Below are positions 3,860 through 12,933 of a DNA stretch of 15,676 bases, in pieces. A program made the position numbers and the translations under genes. The notes under the pieces were generated by a model. That model searched no databases and was not told the DNA's origin. It saw nothing but the letters and a program-made list of their open reading frames with translations. Each line of letters starts with the position of its first letter. Positions within the stretch are counted from its first letter, which is position 1. Origin of the DNA: SMWD01 sp964629475 (GTDB lineage Bacteria > Pseudomonadota > Gammaproteobacteria > Steroidobacterales > GCA-2729495); NCBI GenBank assembly GCA_964629475.1, contig CAZVQW010000033.1:1-15676 (forward strand), given 5' to 3'.

Positions 3860-6800
3860 ATGGCGTATTCTTTTACCGAGAAGAAACGAATTCGTAAGGA
3901 TTTCGGCAAGCGGTCCAGTATTCTGGACACGCCGTATCTGCTGGCAATTCAGGTCGATTCCTACCGCAAGTATTTGCAGGAAGGCATTGCTGCCGAGGAC
4001 CGCGCTGACCGGGGCCTGCACGCTGCTTTTAAGAGCGTATTCCCGATCATCAGCTACTCCGGTAGTGCGGCACTTGAATATATCAGCTACCGCCTCGGCG
4101 AACCGGTGTTCGACGTCAAAGAGTGCCAGTCACGCGGATTGACCTTCGCGGCACCGCTGCGCGTTCAGGTTCGTCTTGTCATTTATGACAAGGATGGTCC
4201 GAAGAAGGCCGTTAAGGAAGTTCGCGAACAGGAAGTGTATCTCGGTGAGATGCCGATGATGACCGATCACGGTACGTTCGTCATCAATGGTACGGAGCGC
4301 GTCATCGTTTCGCAGCTCCACCGCTCGCCCGGTGTGTTCTTCGATCATGACAAGGGCAAGACGCATTCATCCGGCAAACTTCTGTTTTCGGCTCGCGTAA
4401 TTCCATATCGCGGTTCATGGCTCGATTTTGAGTTCGATCCGAAGGATGCGGTTTTCGCACGTATCGACCGTCGCCGTAAATTGCCGGTCACGATTATTCT
4501 GCGAGCGCTCGAGTATACGAATGAAGAAATGCTCGACATGTTCTTCGAAAAGAATGAATTCTCACTGTCTGAGAAAGACATCAAGATGGTGCTCGTACCG
4601 TCGCGGATGCGTGGCGAAACGGCGAGTTTTGACGTCAAGGTCGGGCGCAAGCTGATCATCGAGGATGGCAAGCGAATCACAGCACGCCACATTCGCGAGA
4701 TGGAAAAGTCGACCGTCAAGTCCATCGTGGTACCAACCGAATACCTCGAAGATAAGATCTTGGCGCATGACATCGTTGATGAGGAAACCGGTGAGTTACT
4801 CGCAACCGCAAATGACTTGCTGACCGTCGAAACCGTCGAGAAATTGATCGCAGCGGGTATCGAGAAAATTGAGACCCTGTATGTCAACGATCTGGATCAG
4901 GGGCCATACATTTCCAACACGCTGCGTATAGATGCGTCGACAACACGCCTGGAAGCGCTCGTCGAAATCTACCGCATGATGCGCCCGGGTGAGCCGCCTA
5001 CCAAGGATGCCGCCGAGAACCTGTTTCAGAACCTGTTCTTCAATCCGGAGCGCTATGACCTGTCGGCTGTCGGTCGCATGAAATTTAACCGGCGTGTCGG
5101 GCGTTCGGGCGGCGAAGGCTCAGATACGCTGACCCGCGAAGACATCATTGCCGTTTTGCAGGTTCTGCTGGATATTCGCAATGGCAAGGGCGTGGTTGAT
5201 GATATCGATCACCTCGGCAATCGACGCATTCGCAGCGTCGGTGAAATGGCCGAGAATGCCTTCCGTGTCGGTCTCGTCCGCGTCGAACGCGCCGTCAAGG
5301 AGCGTCTGACGCTGGCCGAGTCTGAAGGGTTGATGCCGCAGGAAATGATCAATGCGAAGCCGGTAGCAGCGGCCGTCAAGGAATTTTTCGGCTCAAGCCA
5401 GCTGTCGCAGTTTATGGATCAGAACAACCCGCTGTCGGAAGTGACCCATAAGCGCCGCGTTTCGGCGCTTGGCCCGGGTGGCCTGACCCGCGAACGCGCC
5501 GGGTTCGAGGTGCGCGATGTGCACCCGACCCACTATGGTCGTGTCTGCCCGATCGAGACCCCTGAAGGCCCGAACATCGGCCTGATTAACTCACTGTCAG
5601 TTTATGCCCGGACCAATGAGTACGGCTTCCTCGAGACGCCGTACCGCAAGGTTGTCAACAGCAAGGTGACGGCCGATATTGAATACCTGTCGGCGATCGA
5701 AGAAGGCCAGTTCGTTATTGCGCAGGCCAATTCCGACCTGACGCCGAAGGGCAGTTTCGTCGAAGAACTGGTGTCCGTGCGCCACCAGAATGAATTTACG
5801 CTGTTGCCACGTGAGCGGATCGACTACATGGACGTGTCGCCGAAACAGATCGTTTCGGTGGCCGCATCCCTGATCCCGTTTCTCGAGCATGACGACGCCA
5901 ACCGTGCGTTGATGGGCTCGAATATGCAGCGCCAGGCTGTGCCTACGCTGCGTTCGGATACGCCGCTTGTCGGTACCGGGATGGAGCGCGCCGTTGCCGT
6001 TGACTCCGGTGTCACGGTCATCGCCAAACGCGGCGGTATTGTCGACTCGGTTGATGCGTCGCGAATCGTCGTGCGTGTCAATGACGATGAGACAAGTGCC
6101 GGAGAGTCGGGCGTCGATATCTACAACCTGACGAAATACACACGTTCAAACCAGAACACGTGTATTAATCAGCGACCGCTGGTCAATGCTGCCAATGTTA
6201 TTGCTCGCGGCGATGTACTGGCCGATGGCGCGTCGACAAGCATGGGTGAGCTGGCGCTCGGGCAGAACCTGCTCGTCGCATTCATGCCCTGGAATGGCTA
6301 CAACTTCGAGGATTCCATCCTGATCTCCGAACGCCTCGTTCACGAGGATCGCTTCACAACGATCCACGTTGAGGAACTGACCTGTGTCGCGCGCGATACG
6401 AAGCTCGGTTCGGAAGAAGTTACGGCCGATATCCCGAATGTCGGTGATTCTGCGCTCGGCAAGCTTGATGAGGCCGGTATTGCCTTCATCGGCGCCGAGG
6501 TCAAGGCGGGCGAGATTCTCGTCGGCAAGGTCACGCCGAAGGGCGAGACCCAGTTGACGCCGGAAGAGAAATTGCTGCGAGCCATTTTCGGTGAGAAAGC
6601 GTCCGATGTGAAAGACACGTCGCTGCGTGTACCACCGGGTATGGATGGTACGGTCATCGATGTCCGGGTATTCACACGCGACGGTGTCGACAAGGACAGC
6701 CGAGCATTGTCGATCGAGTCGGCGGAGCTCGAGAGTGTCAGCAAGGACCTTGACGATCAGCGCCGCATTCTCGAAGAAGATATTTTCGATCGAATCGAGC

Positions 6801-7933
6801 GCATGCTGGTCGGCAAGCAGGTTGACGGCGGCCCGAACAAGCTCAAGTCCGGCAGCAAGGTTACGAAAGCCTATCTCGACGAATTGGAACGCGAGCAATG
6901 GTTCGAAATCCGGCTGCGCAATGACGAGGCGAACAAGCAACTTGAACAGGTTGCCGAGCGTCTGCGGTCACAGCGTGAAGAGTTTGATCGTCGCTATGAC
7001 GAGAAGAAGAACAAAATCACGGCCGGTGATGACCTGGCGCCGGGTGTGCTCAAGATGGTCAAGGTCTACCTTGCCGTTAAGCGCCGCATCCAGCCGGGCG
7101 ACAAGATGGCCGGCCGGCACGGTAACAAGGGCGTGATCTCGATGATTGTGCCGGTCGAGGACATGCCATACCTCGAAGACGGCACACCGGTCGATATTGT
7201 CCTGAACCCGCTCGGCGTGCCTTCGCGCATGAATGTCGGTCAGGTACTCGAGACCCATCTCGGCTGGGCGGCCAAGCAGCTTGGTCGTCAGCTCGCGGAG
7301 CTGGTCGATAACGGCGGGACGATGGCGAAACTGCGTGGTTACCTCGACCAGATCTACAATAAGTCGGGTGGCAAGCAGGAAGACATCAAGGGCTTGTCCG
7401 ATGACGAGGTCAAGGAGCTGGCCGGCAATCTGCGCAACGGCGTACCGATTGCAACGCCGGTTTTCGACGGTGCGACCGAACAGGAGATCAAAAACCTGCT
7501 CGAACTCGCCGGTCTGCCGCGTTCCGGCCAGACGACCCTGATCGATGGTCGTACCGGTGAGTATTTTGAACGACCGACGACGGTTGGTTACATGTACATG
7601 CTGAAGCTGAACCATCTCGTCGATGACAAGATGCATGCGCGTTCAACCGGGCCATACAGCCTCGTGACGCAGCAGCCTCTTGGCGGTAAGGCGCAGTTCG
7701 GTGGCCAGCGCTTCGGTGAGATGGAAGTCTGGGCACTCGAAGCTTACGGTGCTTCCTACACACTGCAGGAAATGCTGACCGTCAAGTCCGATGATGTGCA
7801 GGGTCGTACGAAGATGTACAAGAACATCGTCGATGGTACGCACGAAATGGATGCGGGTATGCCCGAGTCGTTCAACGTGCTGGTCAAGGAGATTCGTTCT
7901 CTGGGTATCAACATTGAGTTGGAACAAGACTAA
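3860..7933 (+). CDS. rpoB: DNA-directed RNA polymerase subunit beta
   Basis: RpoB is the beta subunit of core RNA polymerase, forming half of the active-site cleft. The protein has 1357 residues (E. coli 1342). The rifampicin pocket is visible as FFGSSQLSQFMDQNNPLSEV followed by THKRRVSALGPGG from residue 509, numbered four above E. coli. Q517, D520, H530 and S535 (E. coli Q513, D516, H526, S531) are all the sensitive-type residues, so no rifampicin-resistance change is seen there. ETPEGPNIGLINSL follows. The conserved GDKMAGRHGNKGVIS block and the C-terminal PLGGKAQFGGQRFGEMEVWA clamp region are intact. The start matches the family (MAYSFTEKKRIRKDFGKR) with AGAGG nearby. rpoC follows after 53 bases. 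Confidence 0.99.
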   Translation: MAYSFTEKKRIRKDFGKRSSILDTPYLLAIQVDSYRKYLQEGIAAEDRADRGLHAAFKSVFPIISYSGSAALEYISYRLGEPVFDVKECQSRGLTFAAPLRVQVRLVIYDKDGPKKAVKEVREQEVYLGEMPMMTDHGTFVINGTERVIVSQLHRSPGVFFDHDKGKTHSSGKLLFSARVIPYRGSWLDFEFDPKDAVFARIDRRRKLPVTIILRALEYTNEEMLDMFFEKNEFSLSEKDIKMVLVPSRMRGETASFDVKVGRKLIIEDGKRITARHIREMEKSTVKSIVVPTEYLEDKILAHDIVDEETGELLATANDLLTVETVEKLIAAGIEKIETLYVNDLDQGPYISNTLRIDASTTRLEALVEIYRMMRPGEPPTKDAAENLFQNLFFNPERYDLSAVGRMKFNRRVGRSGGEGSDTLTREDIIAVLQVLLDIRNGKGVVDDIDHLGNRRIRSVGEMAENAFRVGLVRVERAVKERLTLAESEGLMPQEMINAKPVAAAVKEFFGSSQLSQFMDQNNPLSEVTHKRRVSALGPGGLTRERAGFEVRDVHPTHYGRVCPIETPEGPNIGLINSLSVYARTNEYGFLETPYRKVVNSKVTADIEYLSAIEEGQFVIAQANSDLTPKGSFVEELVSVRHQNEFTLLPRERIDYMDVSPKQIVSVAASLIPFLEHDDANRALMGSNMQRQAVPTLRSDTPLVGTGMERAVAVDSGVTVIAKRGGIVDSVDASRIVVRVNDDETSAGESGVDIYNLTKYTRSNQNTCINQRPLVNAANVIARGDVLADGASTSMGELALGQNLLVAFMPWNGYNFEDSILISERLVHEDRFTTIHVEELTCVARDTKLGSEEVTADIPNVGDSALGKLDEAGIAFIGAEVKAGEILVGKVTPKGETQLTPEEKLLRAIFGEKASDVKDTSLRVPPGMDGTVIDVRVFTRDGVDKDSRALSIESAELESVSKDLDDQRRILEEDIFDRIERMLVGKQVDGGPNKLKSGSKVTKAYLDELEREQWFEIRLRNDEANKQLEQVAERLRSQREEFDRRYDEKKNKITAGDDLAPGVLKMVKVYLAVKRRIQPGDKMAGRHGNKGVISMIVPVEDMPYLEDGTPVDIVLNPLGVPSRMNVGQVLETHLGWAAKQLGRQLAELVDNGGTMAKLRGYLDQIYNKSGGKQEDIKGLSDDEVKELAGNLRNGVPIATPVFDGATEQEIKNLLELAGLPRSGQTTLIDGRTGEYFERPTTVGYMYMLKLNHLVDDKMHARSTGPYSLVTQQPLGGKAQFGGQRFGEMEVWALEAYGASYTLQEMLTVKSDDVQGRTKMYKNIVDGTHEMDAGMPESFNVLVKEIRSLGINIELEQD

Positions 7934-7986
7934 ATTCAGAGCGGCACTGGCCACTTTTACCCCGGTTTTACCTTTGTAGGTGATAC

Positions 7987-10900
7987 ATGAAAGACTTACT
8001 GAAGCTTTTTAGAACACAAACCGATGTCGAGGATTTTGATGCAATCCGTATCGGTCTTTCGTCACCGGAGCTGATCCGCTCCTGGTCATTTGGTGAGGTC
8101 AAGAAGCCCGAGACGATCAACTATCGGACGTTCAAGCCCGAACGCGATGGTTTATTCTGCGCGAAGATTTTCGGGCCGATCAAGGACTACGAGTGCCTGT
8201 GCGGCAAGTACAAGCGCCTCAAGCACCGCGGTGTCGTCTGCGAGAAATGCGGCGTCGAGGTCACGCAGACCAAGGTGCGCCGCGAGCGCATGGCGCACAT
8301 CGAGCTGGCCAGCCCGACTGCCCACATCTGGTTCCTGAAATCATTGCCGTCACGCATCGGCCTGATGCTCGACATGACGCTGCGCGAGATCGAGCGTGTC
8401 CTGTATTTCGAAGCCTTTGTGGTGACCGAGCCTGGTCTGACGACGCTCGAACGCGGCCAATTGATGACCGACGATCAGTATCTGGAAGCGATCGAGGAAT
8501 ACGGTGACGAGTTTGACGCCGCGATGGGTGCGGAAGCCGTGCACGAGATGCTCAGCACGATCGACCTGCAAAGTGACATTGCCCAGGCTCGCGAAGACAT
8601 CAATGCGACGAAATCCGAAACCAAAATCAAACGCCTGGCTAAACGCCTGAAGCTGCTCGAGGCGTTCCTCGAGTCGGGTAACAAGCCCGAATGGATGGTG
8701 CTGACAGTCCTGCCGGTTCTGCCACCGGATCTGCGTCCGCTCGTACCGCTTGATGGCGGACGTTTCGCGACCTCGGATCTGAACGATCTGTATCGCCGGG
8801 TTATTAATCGCAACAACCGCCTGCGCCGCCTGCTCGAACTCAACGCGCCTGACATTATTGTCCGCAATGAGAAGCGCATGCTGCAGGAATCGGTTGACGC
8901 ACTGCTCGACAACGGTCGACGTGGTCGAGCGATCACAGGTACGAATCGGCGGCCGTTGAAGTCGTTGGCCGATATGATCAAGGGCAAGCAGGGTCGCTTT
9001 CGTCAGAATCTGCTCGGCAAGCGTGTCGACTATTCGGGCCGTTCGGTTATCGTGGTCGGCCCGACCCTGAAACTGCATCAGTGCGGTCTGCCGAAAAAGA
9101 TGGCACTTGAACTTTTCAAGCCATTCATTTTCAGCAAGCTGCAGCTGCGCGGCGACTCGACGACGATCAAGGCCGCCAAGCGTCTTGTCGAGCGCGAGGG
9201 CACGGAAGTCTGGGATATTCTCGAGGAAGTCATTCGCGAGCACCCGGTTATGCTGAACCGTGCTCCGACCTTGCATCGTCTTGGTATTCAGGCATTCGAG
9301 CCGGTTCTTATCGAAGGCAAAGCGATCCAGCTGCACCCGCTCGTCTGTACGGCATTCAATGCTGACTTCGACGGTGACCAGATGGCTGTGCACGTTCCGC
9401 TGTCAATCGAAGCGCAGCTCGAAGCACGCGCCTTGATGATGTCATCCAATAACATCCTGTCGCCGGCCAACGGCGAGCCTATTATCGTACCGTCACAGGA
9501 CGTCGTCCTCGGTCTGTACTACATGACTCGCGAGCATGTGAATGCGAAGGGTCGCGGCATGATCTTCGCTGACGTGGCGGAGGTTCATCGCGCCTACGGT
9601 AATGGCATTGTCGATCTGCACGCAGAGATCAGGGTGCGCATCAAGACATCGGTGCAGGGCGAAGACGGCGAGTTCACTGCGCAGACCGTGACCACCAAGA
9701 CGACGGTCGGTCGTGCCCTGCTGTCAGAATTGTTGCCTGAGGGCCTGAGCTTCGACAACGTCAACCAGAATATGACGAAGAAGGCGATTTCCGCCTGCAT
9801 CAACGCGTCTTATCGCCAGGTCGGTTTGAAAAAGACCGTCGTGTTCGCCGATCGTCTGATGTACATGGGTTTCGGTTACGCAACGCGAGCCGGCGTTTCG
9901 ATCGGTGTGAATGACATGGTCGTGCCGGAGCAGAAAGCCGGCATCCTCGACAGTGCAGAGGTCGAGGTCCATGAAATTCAGGATCAGTACGCCAGTGGTC
10001 TGGTCACCAACGGTGAGCGCTACAACAAGGTTGTCGACATCTGGTCACGTACCAACGATCAGGTGGCCAAGGCCATGATGGACAAGCTCGGCAAGGAGCA
10101 GATCAAGACTGAGGATGGCAAAACTATCGAGCAGGATTCGTTCAACTCGATTTTCATGATGGCCGATTCCGGTGCGCGTGGTTCCGCTGCACAGATTCGT
10201 CAGCTGGCCGGTATGCGTGGCCTGATGGCCAAGCCGGATGGTTCTATCATCGAGACGCCGATTACGGCGAACTTTCGTGAGGGTCTCGACGTCCTGCAGT
10301 ACTTCATCTCAACGCACGGTGCACGCAAGGGTCTCGCCGATACGGCACTCAAGACGGCCAACTCCGGATACCTGACTCGCCGTCTTGTCGATGTCGCGCA
10401 GGATCTCGTCGTGACGGCCCAGGATTGCGAAACGGATCGCGGCATCGTCATGATGCCGCTCGTCGAGGGCGGTGATGTTGTCGAGCCGTTGCACGATCGC
10501 GTGCTTGGCCGCGTACTGGCGGAGCCGGTACTCGATCCGGCAACCAAAGAAGTGCGCATCGAGGCGAATACGCTGCTCAATGAGGAACTGGTCCAGTTGC
10601 TCGAAGAACTCGGCGTCGATGTCGTCAAGGTTCGTTCACCGATAACCTGTGAAACTCGCTACGGCGTCTGTTCGCAGTGTTACGGTCGTGACCTGGCGCG
10701 CGGGCATCAGATCAACATCGGCGAGGCGGTCGGCGTCATTGCGGCGCAGTCGATTGGCGAACCGGGTACGCAGCTGACGATGCGTACGTTCCATATCGGT
10801 GGCGCGGCATCCAGAGCAGCCGCGGCTAACAGTGTCGAGGTCAAGCAGGATGGCGTCGTTCGACTGCACAACCTCAAGACGGTAGAGCATGAAAAGGGCT

Positions 10901-12240
10901 ACCTCGTCGCGGTCAGCCGTTCCGGTGAAATTGGTGTCATCGACTCGATGGGTCGTGAACGTGAGCGGTACAAGGTCCCTTACGGCGCGATGATTACAGC
11001 ATCGGATTCGGACAAGGTGACGAACGGCCAGATTGTTGCAACCTGGGATCCGCATACTCACCCGGTCGTAGCCGAGGTTTCCGGTATCCTGAAGTTCGAT
11101 GATTTTGTCGACGGCGTGACCGTTGAGGAGAAGATCGACGAGGTAACGGGCCTGTCGAGCATTATCATAATGGATTCGAAGCAACGCGGCGGTTCGACCA
11201 AGGAGTTGCGCCCGACTGCACGCCTCGTCGACAACAAGGGCAAGGAAATCTGTTTCGCCAACACCGCGATTCCGGCCGTCTATGCATTGCCGCCTGGTGC
11301 GATCATCGTCATCGGTGACGGCGGCAAGGTCTCGATCGGCGATATTATTGCCAGGATTCCGCAGGAAAGCTCGAAGACGCGTGATATTACCGGTGGTCTG
11401 CCGCGTGTTGCCGACTTGTTCGAGGCCCGCAAGCCGAAGGACACGGCGATCATGGCTGAGGCGAGTGGTACCGTCAGTTTCGGTAAGGAAACCAAGGGCA
11501 AGCGCCGTCTCGTGATTACTGCTGAGAATGGTGAGAAGCGTGAAGACCTGATTCATAAATGGCGTCACCTGAGTATTTTTGAGGGTGAGCAGGTCGAACG
11601 CGGCGAAGTCATTGCCGACGGCGAGCCGAATCCGCACGATATCCTGCGCCTGCAGGGCGTCGAGCCGCTGGCCGACTACATGATCCGCGAAATTCAGGAC
11701 GTTTATCGTCTGCAGGGCGTCAAGATCAACGACAAGCACATTGAGGTCATCATTCGCCAGATGTTGCGCAAGGTCGAGATTCTCGTTCCGGGCGACACGA
11801 ACTTGCTGCATCGCGAGCAGATCGAGCGCACCCGCCTGCTGGAGGCAAATCAGGCGTTGGCGCCTGACCAGGAACCGGCGACGGCCGAGCCGCTGCTGCT
11901 GGGTATCACGAAGGCATCGCTGGCGACCGAATCGTTCATCTCGGCTGCGTCGTTCCAGGAAACGACGCGGGTCCTGACCGAAGCGGCCGTCAGGGGCTCG
12001 CGCGACGATCTGCGCGGGCTTAAGGAAAATGTCATCGTCGGGCGTCTGATTCCGGCGGGTACCGGTTACGCTTACCATCAGGAACAGCGCCGCACCCGTG
12101 AGGATGAGCTGGCCGCCGAGCTTCAGGAGCTCGAACAGGCCGCGCAAGCCGAAGAAGCGGCCAAAGAGGTTGCCGAACTGGTCGATGGGCCTGTGGATTC
12201 GGGTGACAACCCGGCTGAGTCGGAAACGGCTGCAAGCTAA
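7987..12240 (+). CDS. rpoC: DNA-directed RNA polymerase subunit beta'
   Basis: RpoC is the beta' subunit carrying the catalytic magnesium site. The protein has 1417 residues (E. coli 1407). The N-terminal zinc site has C70, C72, C85 and C88. The catalytic NADFDGDQ motif places D460, D462 and D464 at exactly the E. coli numbers. The second zinc site has C814, C888, C895 and C898, also at E. coli numbering, and is followed by the trigger-loop region (QSIGEPGTQLTMRTFHIGG). Length therefore differs only beyond these landmarks; the C-terminal tail after about residue 1370 is acidic and alanine-rich (QELEQAAQAEEAAKE, ending ETAAS). The ribosome site AGGTG at 7978-7982 is close to the ATG. It is probably transcribed with rpoB. 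Confidence 0.99.
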   Translation: MKDLLKLFRTQTDVEDFDAIRIGLSSPELIRSWSFGEVKKPETINYRTFKPERDGLFCAKIFGPIKDYECLCGKYKRLKHRGVVCEKCGVEVTQTKVRRERMAHIELASPTAHIWFLKSLPSRIGLMLDMTLREIERVLYFEAFVVTEPGLTTLERGQLMTDDQYLEAIEEYGDEFDAAMGAEAVHEMLSTIDLQSDIAQAREDINATKSETKIKRLAKRLKLLEAFLESGNKPEWMVLTVLPVLPPDLRPLVPLDGGRFATSDLNDLYRRVINRNNRLRRLLELNAPDIIVRNEKRMLQESVDALLDNGRRGRAITGTNRRPLKSLADMIKGKQGRFRQNLLGKRVDYSGRSVIVVGPTLKLHQCGLPKKMALELFKPFIFSKLQLRGDSTTIKAAKRLVEREGTEVWDILEEVIREHPVMLNRAPTLHRLGIQAFEPVLIEGKAIQLHPLVCTAFNADFDGDQMAVHVPLSIEAQLEARALMMSSNNILSPANGEPIIVPSQDVVLGLYYMTREHVNAKGRGMIFADVAEVHRAYGNGIVDLHAEIRVRIKTSVQGEDGEFTAQTVTTKTTVGRALLSELLPEGLSFDNVNQNMTKKAISACINASYRQVGLKKTVVFADRLMYMGFGYATRAGVSIGVNDMVVPEQKAGILDSAEVEVHEIQDQYASGLVTNGERYNKVVDIWSRTNDQVAKAMMDKLGKEQIKTEDGKTIEQDSFNSIFMMADSGARGSAAQIRQLAGMRGLMAKPDGSIIETPITANFREGLDVLQYFISTHGARKGLADTALKTANSGYLTRRLVDVAQDLVVTAQDCETDRGIVMMPLVEGGDVVEPLHDRVLGRVLAEPVLDPATKEVRIEANTLLNEELVQLLEELGVDVVKVRSPITCETRYGVCSQCYGRDLARGHQINIGEAVGVIAAQSIGEPGTQLTMRTFHIGGAASRAAAANSVEVKQDGVVRLHNLKTVEHEKGYLVAVSRSGEIGVIDSMGRERERYKVPYGAMITASDSDKVTNGQIVATWDPHTHPVVAEVSGILKFDDFVDGVTVEEKIDEVTGLSSIIIMDSKQRGGSTKELRPTARLVDNKGKEICFANTAIPAVYALPPGAIIVIGDGGKVSIGDIIARIPQESSKTRDITGGLPRVADLFEARKPKDTAIMAEASGTVSFGKETKGKRRLVITAENGEKREDLIHKWRHLSIFEGEQVERGEVIADGEPNPHDILRLQGVEPLADYMIREIQDVYRLQGVKINDKHIEVIIRQMLRKVEILVPGDTNLLHREQIERTRLLEANQALAPDQEPATAEPLLLGITKASLATESFISAASFQETTRVLTEAAVRGSRDDLRGLKENVIVGRLIPAGTGYAYHQEQRRTREDELAAELQELEQAAQAEEAAKEVAELVDGPVDSGDNPAESETAAS

Positions 12241-12245
12241 CCAGG

Positions 12246-12281
12246 CCGGGGAGGGGGAGTTTTCCTCCTTCCCCTCCCCGG
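12246..12281. terminator. GA/CT-rich hairpin just after rpoC; possible terminator
   Basis: CCGGGGAGGGG (12246-12256) pairs perfectly with CCCCTCCCCGG (12271-12281), an 11-pair GC-rich stem with a 14-base loop. It begins five bases after the rpoC stop. The downstream tract is ACCTTCTTG, not a clean T-run, so intrinsic termination would be weak at best. A promoter begins seven bases later, which fits a transcription-unit boundary. The GA/CT composition resembles the outer arm of the repeat at 2611-2730. Confidence 0.5.
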
Positions 12282-12287
12282 ACCTTC

Positions 12288-12316
12288 TTGACGAGCCTCG
12301 GCGGCGGCCCTACAAT
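12288..12316 (+). promoter_or_regulatory. Sigma70-type promoter of the str genes (rpsL-rpsG-fusA-tuf)
   Basis: TTGACG (12288-12293) and TACAAT (12311-12316) are separated by exactly 17 bases, each one base from the sigma70 consensus hexamers. The predicted start is about 12323, giving an rpsL leader of about 200 bases that contains the third long inverted repeat. The spacer (CGGCGGCGGCC) and the bases after the -10 box (CGCGG) are GC-rich, a feature associated with stringently controlled promoters. This is the clearest promoter in the window. Confidence 0.8.
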
Positions 12317-12391
12317 TCGCGGTCCCGTGCGAACGCCGATTGCGTCGCAAGAACAATGAAGACCGGACACGATGGTTCGGTGTGATCAGGA

Positions 12392-12479
12392 TAGCCGGCG
12401 AAAAAGGTACCGGGTTTATTTTTCCCGAAAAAGGCATCTTTTTCGGGAAAAATAAACCCGGTACCTTTTTCGCCGGCTA
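12392..12479. repeat. Long inverted repeat, copy 3, in the rpsL 5' leader
   Basis: Two perfect 42-base arms, 12392-12433 and 12438-12479, enclose the 4-base loop GCAT. From outside in, the arm reads TAGCCGGCG, AAAAAGGTACC, GGGTTTATTTTT, CCCG, AAAAAG. The core matches copies 1 and 2, with A/T at the variable base and five rather than four T residues after TTTA, both changes mirrored in the other arm. The tip differs from copies 1 and 2: instead of GGCAGCC it has a further AAAAAG/CTTTTT stem. It ends 46 bases before rpsL, inside the predicted str leader. Confidence 0.95.
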
Positions 12480-12525
12480 CCTTCGTATTTGCATATAGCG
12501 AAAACCGCTCAGAGAGCACGACACT

Positions 12526-12900
12526 ATGGCTACAGTTAATCAACTCGTCCGCAAGGGCCGCAAGACGAAACCTTCCAAGAGCAACGTACCGGCGCTCGAG
12601 GCCGGCCCGCAGAAACGCGGCGTCTGTACGCGTGTCTACACGACGACGCCGAAGAAGCCGAACTCGGCACTGCGCAAGGTAGCGCGTGTGCGCCTGACCA
12701 ATGGTTATGAAGTCACGAGCTACATCGGCGGCGAAGGTCACAACCTGCAGGAACACTCGGTCATCCTGATTCGCGGCGGTCGAGTCAAGGACCTTCCGGG
12801 TGTGAGGTATCACACGGTACGCGGCACGCTGGATTGTTCCGGCGTTTCCGATCGTCGTAATGGCCGTTCGAAATACGGCGCCAAGCGGCCTAAGAGCTAG
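12526..12900 (+). CDS. rpsL: 30S ribosomal protein S12
   Basis: S12 lies at the decoding centre and influences accuracy. The 124 residues are almost collinear with E. coli. TPKKPNSALRK (41-51) and GGRVKDLPGVRYH carry K43 and K88, the sensitive-type residues at the two main streptomycin-resistance positions, and D89, the residue methylthiolated in E. coli. The ribosome site is weak (AGAGAG at 12511-12516, nine bases upstream). It is the first gene of the str group and is transcribed from the promoter at 12288. Confidence 0.98.
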   Translation: MATVNQLVRKGRKTKPSKSNVPALEAGPQKRGVCTRVYTTTPKKPNSALRKVARVRLTNGYEVTSYIGGEGHNLQEHSVILIRGGRVKDLPGVRYHTVRGTLDCSGVSDRRNGRSKYGAKRPKS

Positions 12901-12911
12901 CTCGGAAAAAA

Positions 12912-12933
12912 TATTCCCGGGAATAATTCCCGG
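12912..12933. repeat. Short palindrome cluster in the rpsL-rpsG gap
   Basis: TATTCCCGGGAATA (12912-12925) is a perfect 14-base palindrome. It overlaps a second inverted pair, CCGGGAAT/ATTCCCGG (12917-12924 and 12926-12933), which as RNA gives a 7-pair stem with loop TAA. The two folds are mutually exclusive. The TTCCCGG motif also forms the inner arm of the long repeats. In E. coli the rpsL-rpsG junction contains the S7 repressor-binding site; I cannot identify that site here. Confidence 0.5.

Noticed and set aside
5387..5470. Antibiotic-resistance changes in rpoB (rifampicin) or rpsL (streptomycin)
   Set aside because: The main positions all carry the sensitive-type residues (RpoB Q517, D520, H530, S535; RpsL K43, K88).
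7934..7986. Possible single-arm remnant of the long repeat in the rpoB-rpoC gap (ACCCCGGTTTTACC)
   Set aside because: Similarity to the family core is only partial and there is no opposite arm; composition alone could give it.
10636..12147. Long antisense open frame (503 codons) opposite rpoC, and others such as 1194-2306 minus
   Set aside because: They mirror strongly coding, high-GC plus-strand genes, have no recognisable domains, and are explained by codon bias of the real genes.
2611..12479. CRISPR array or phage origin as an explanation for the repeats
   Set aside because: The repeats are isolated inverted pairs in separate gaps kilobases apart, with no regular spacers, no cas genes and no phage genes in the window.
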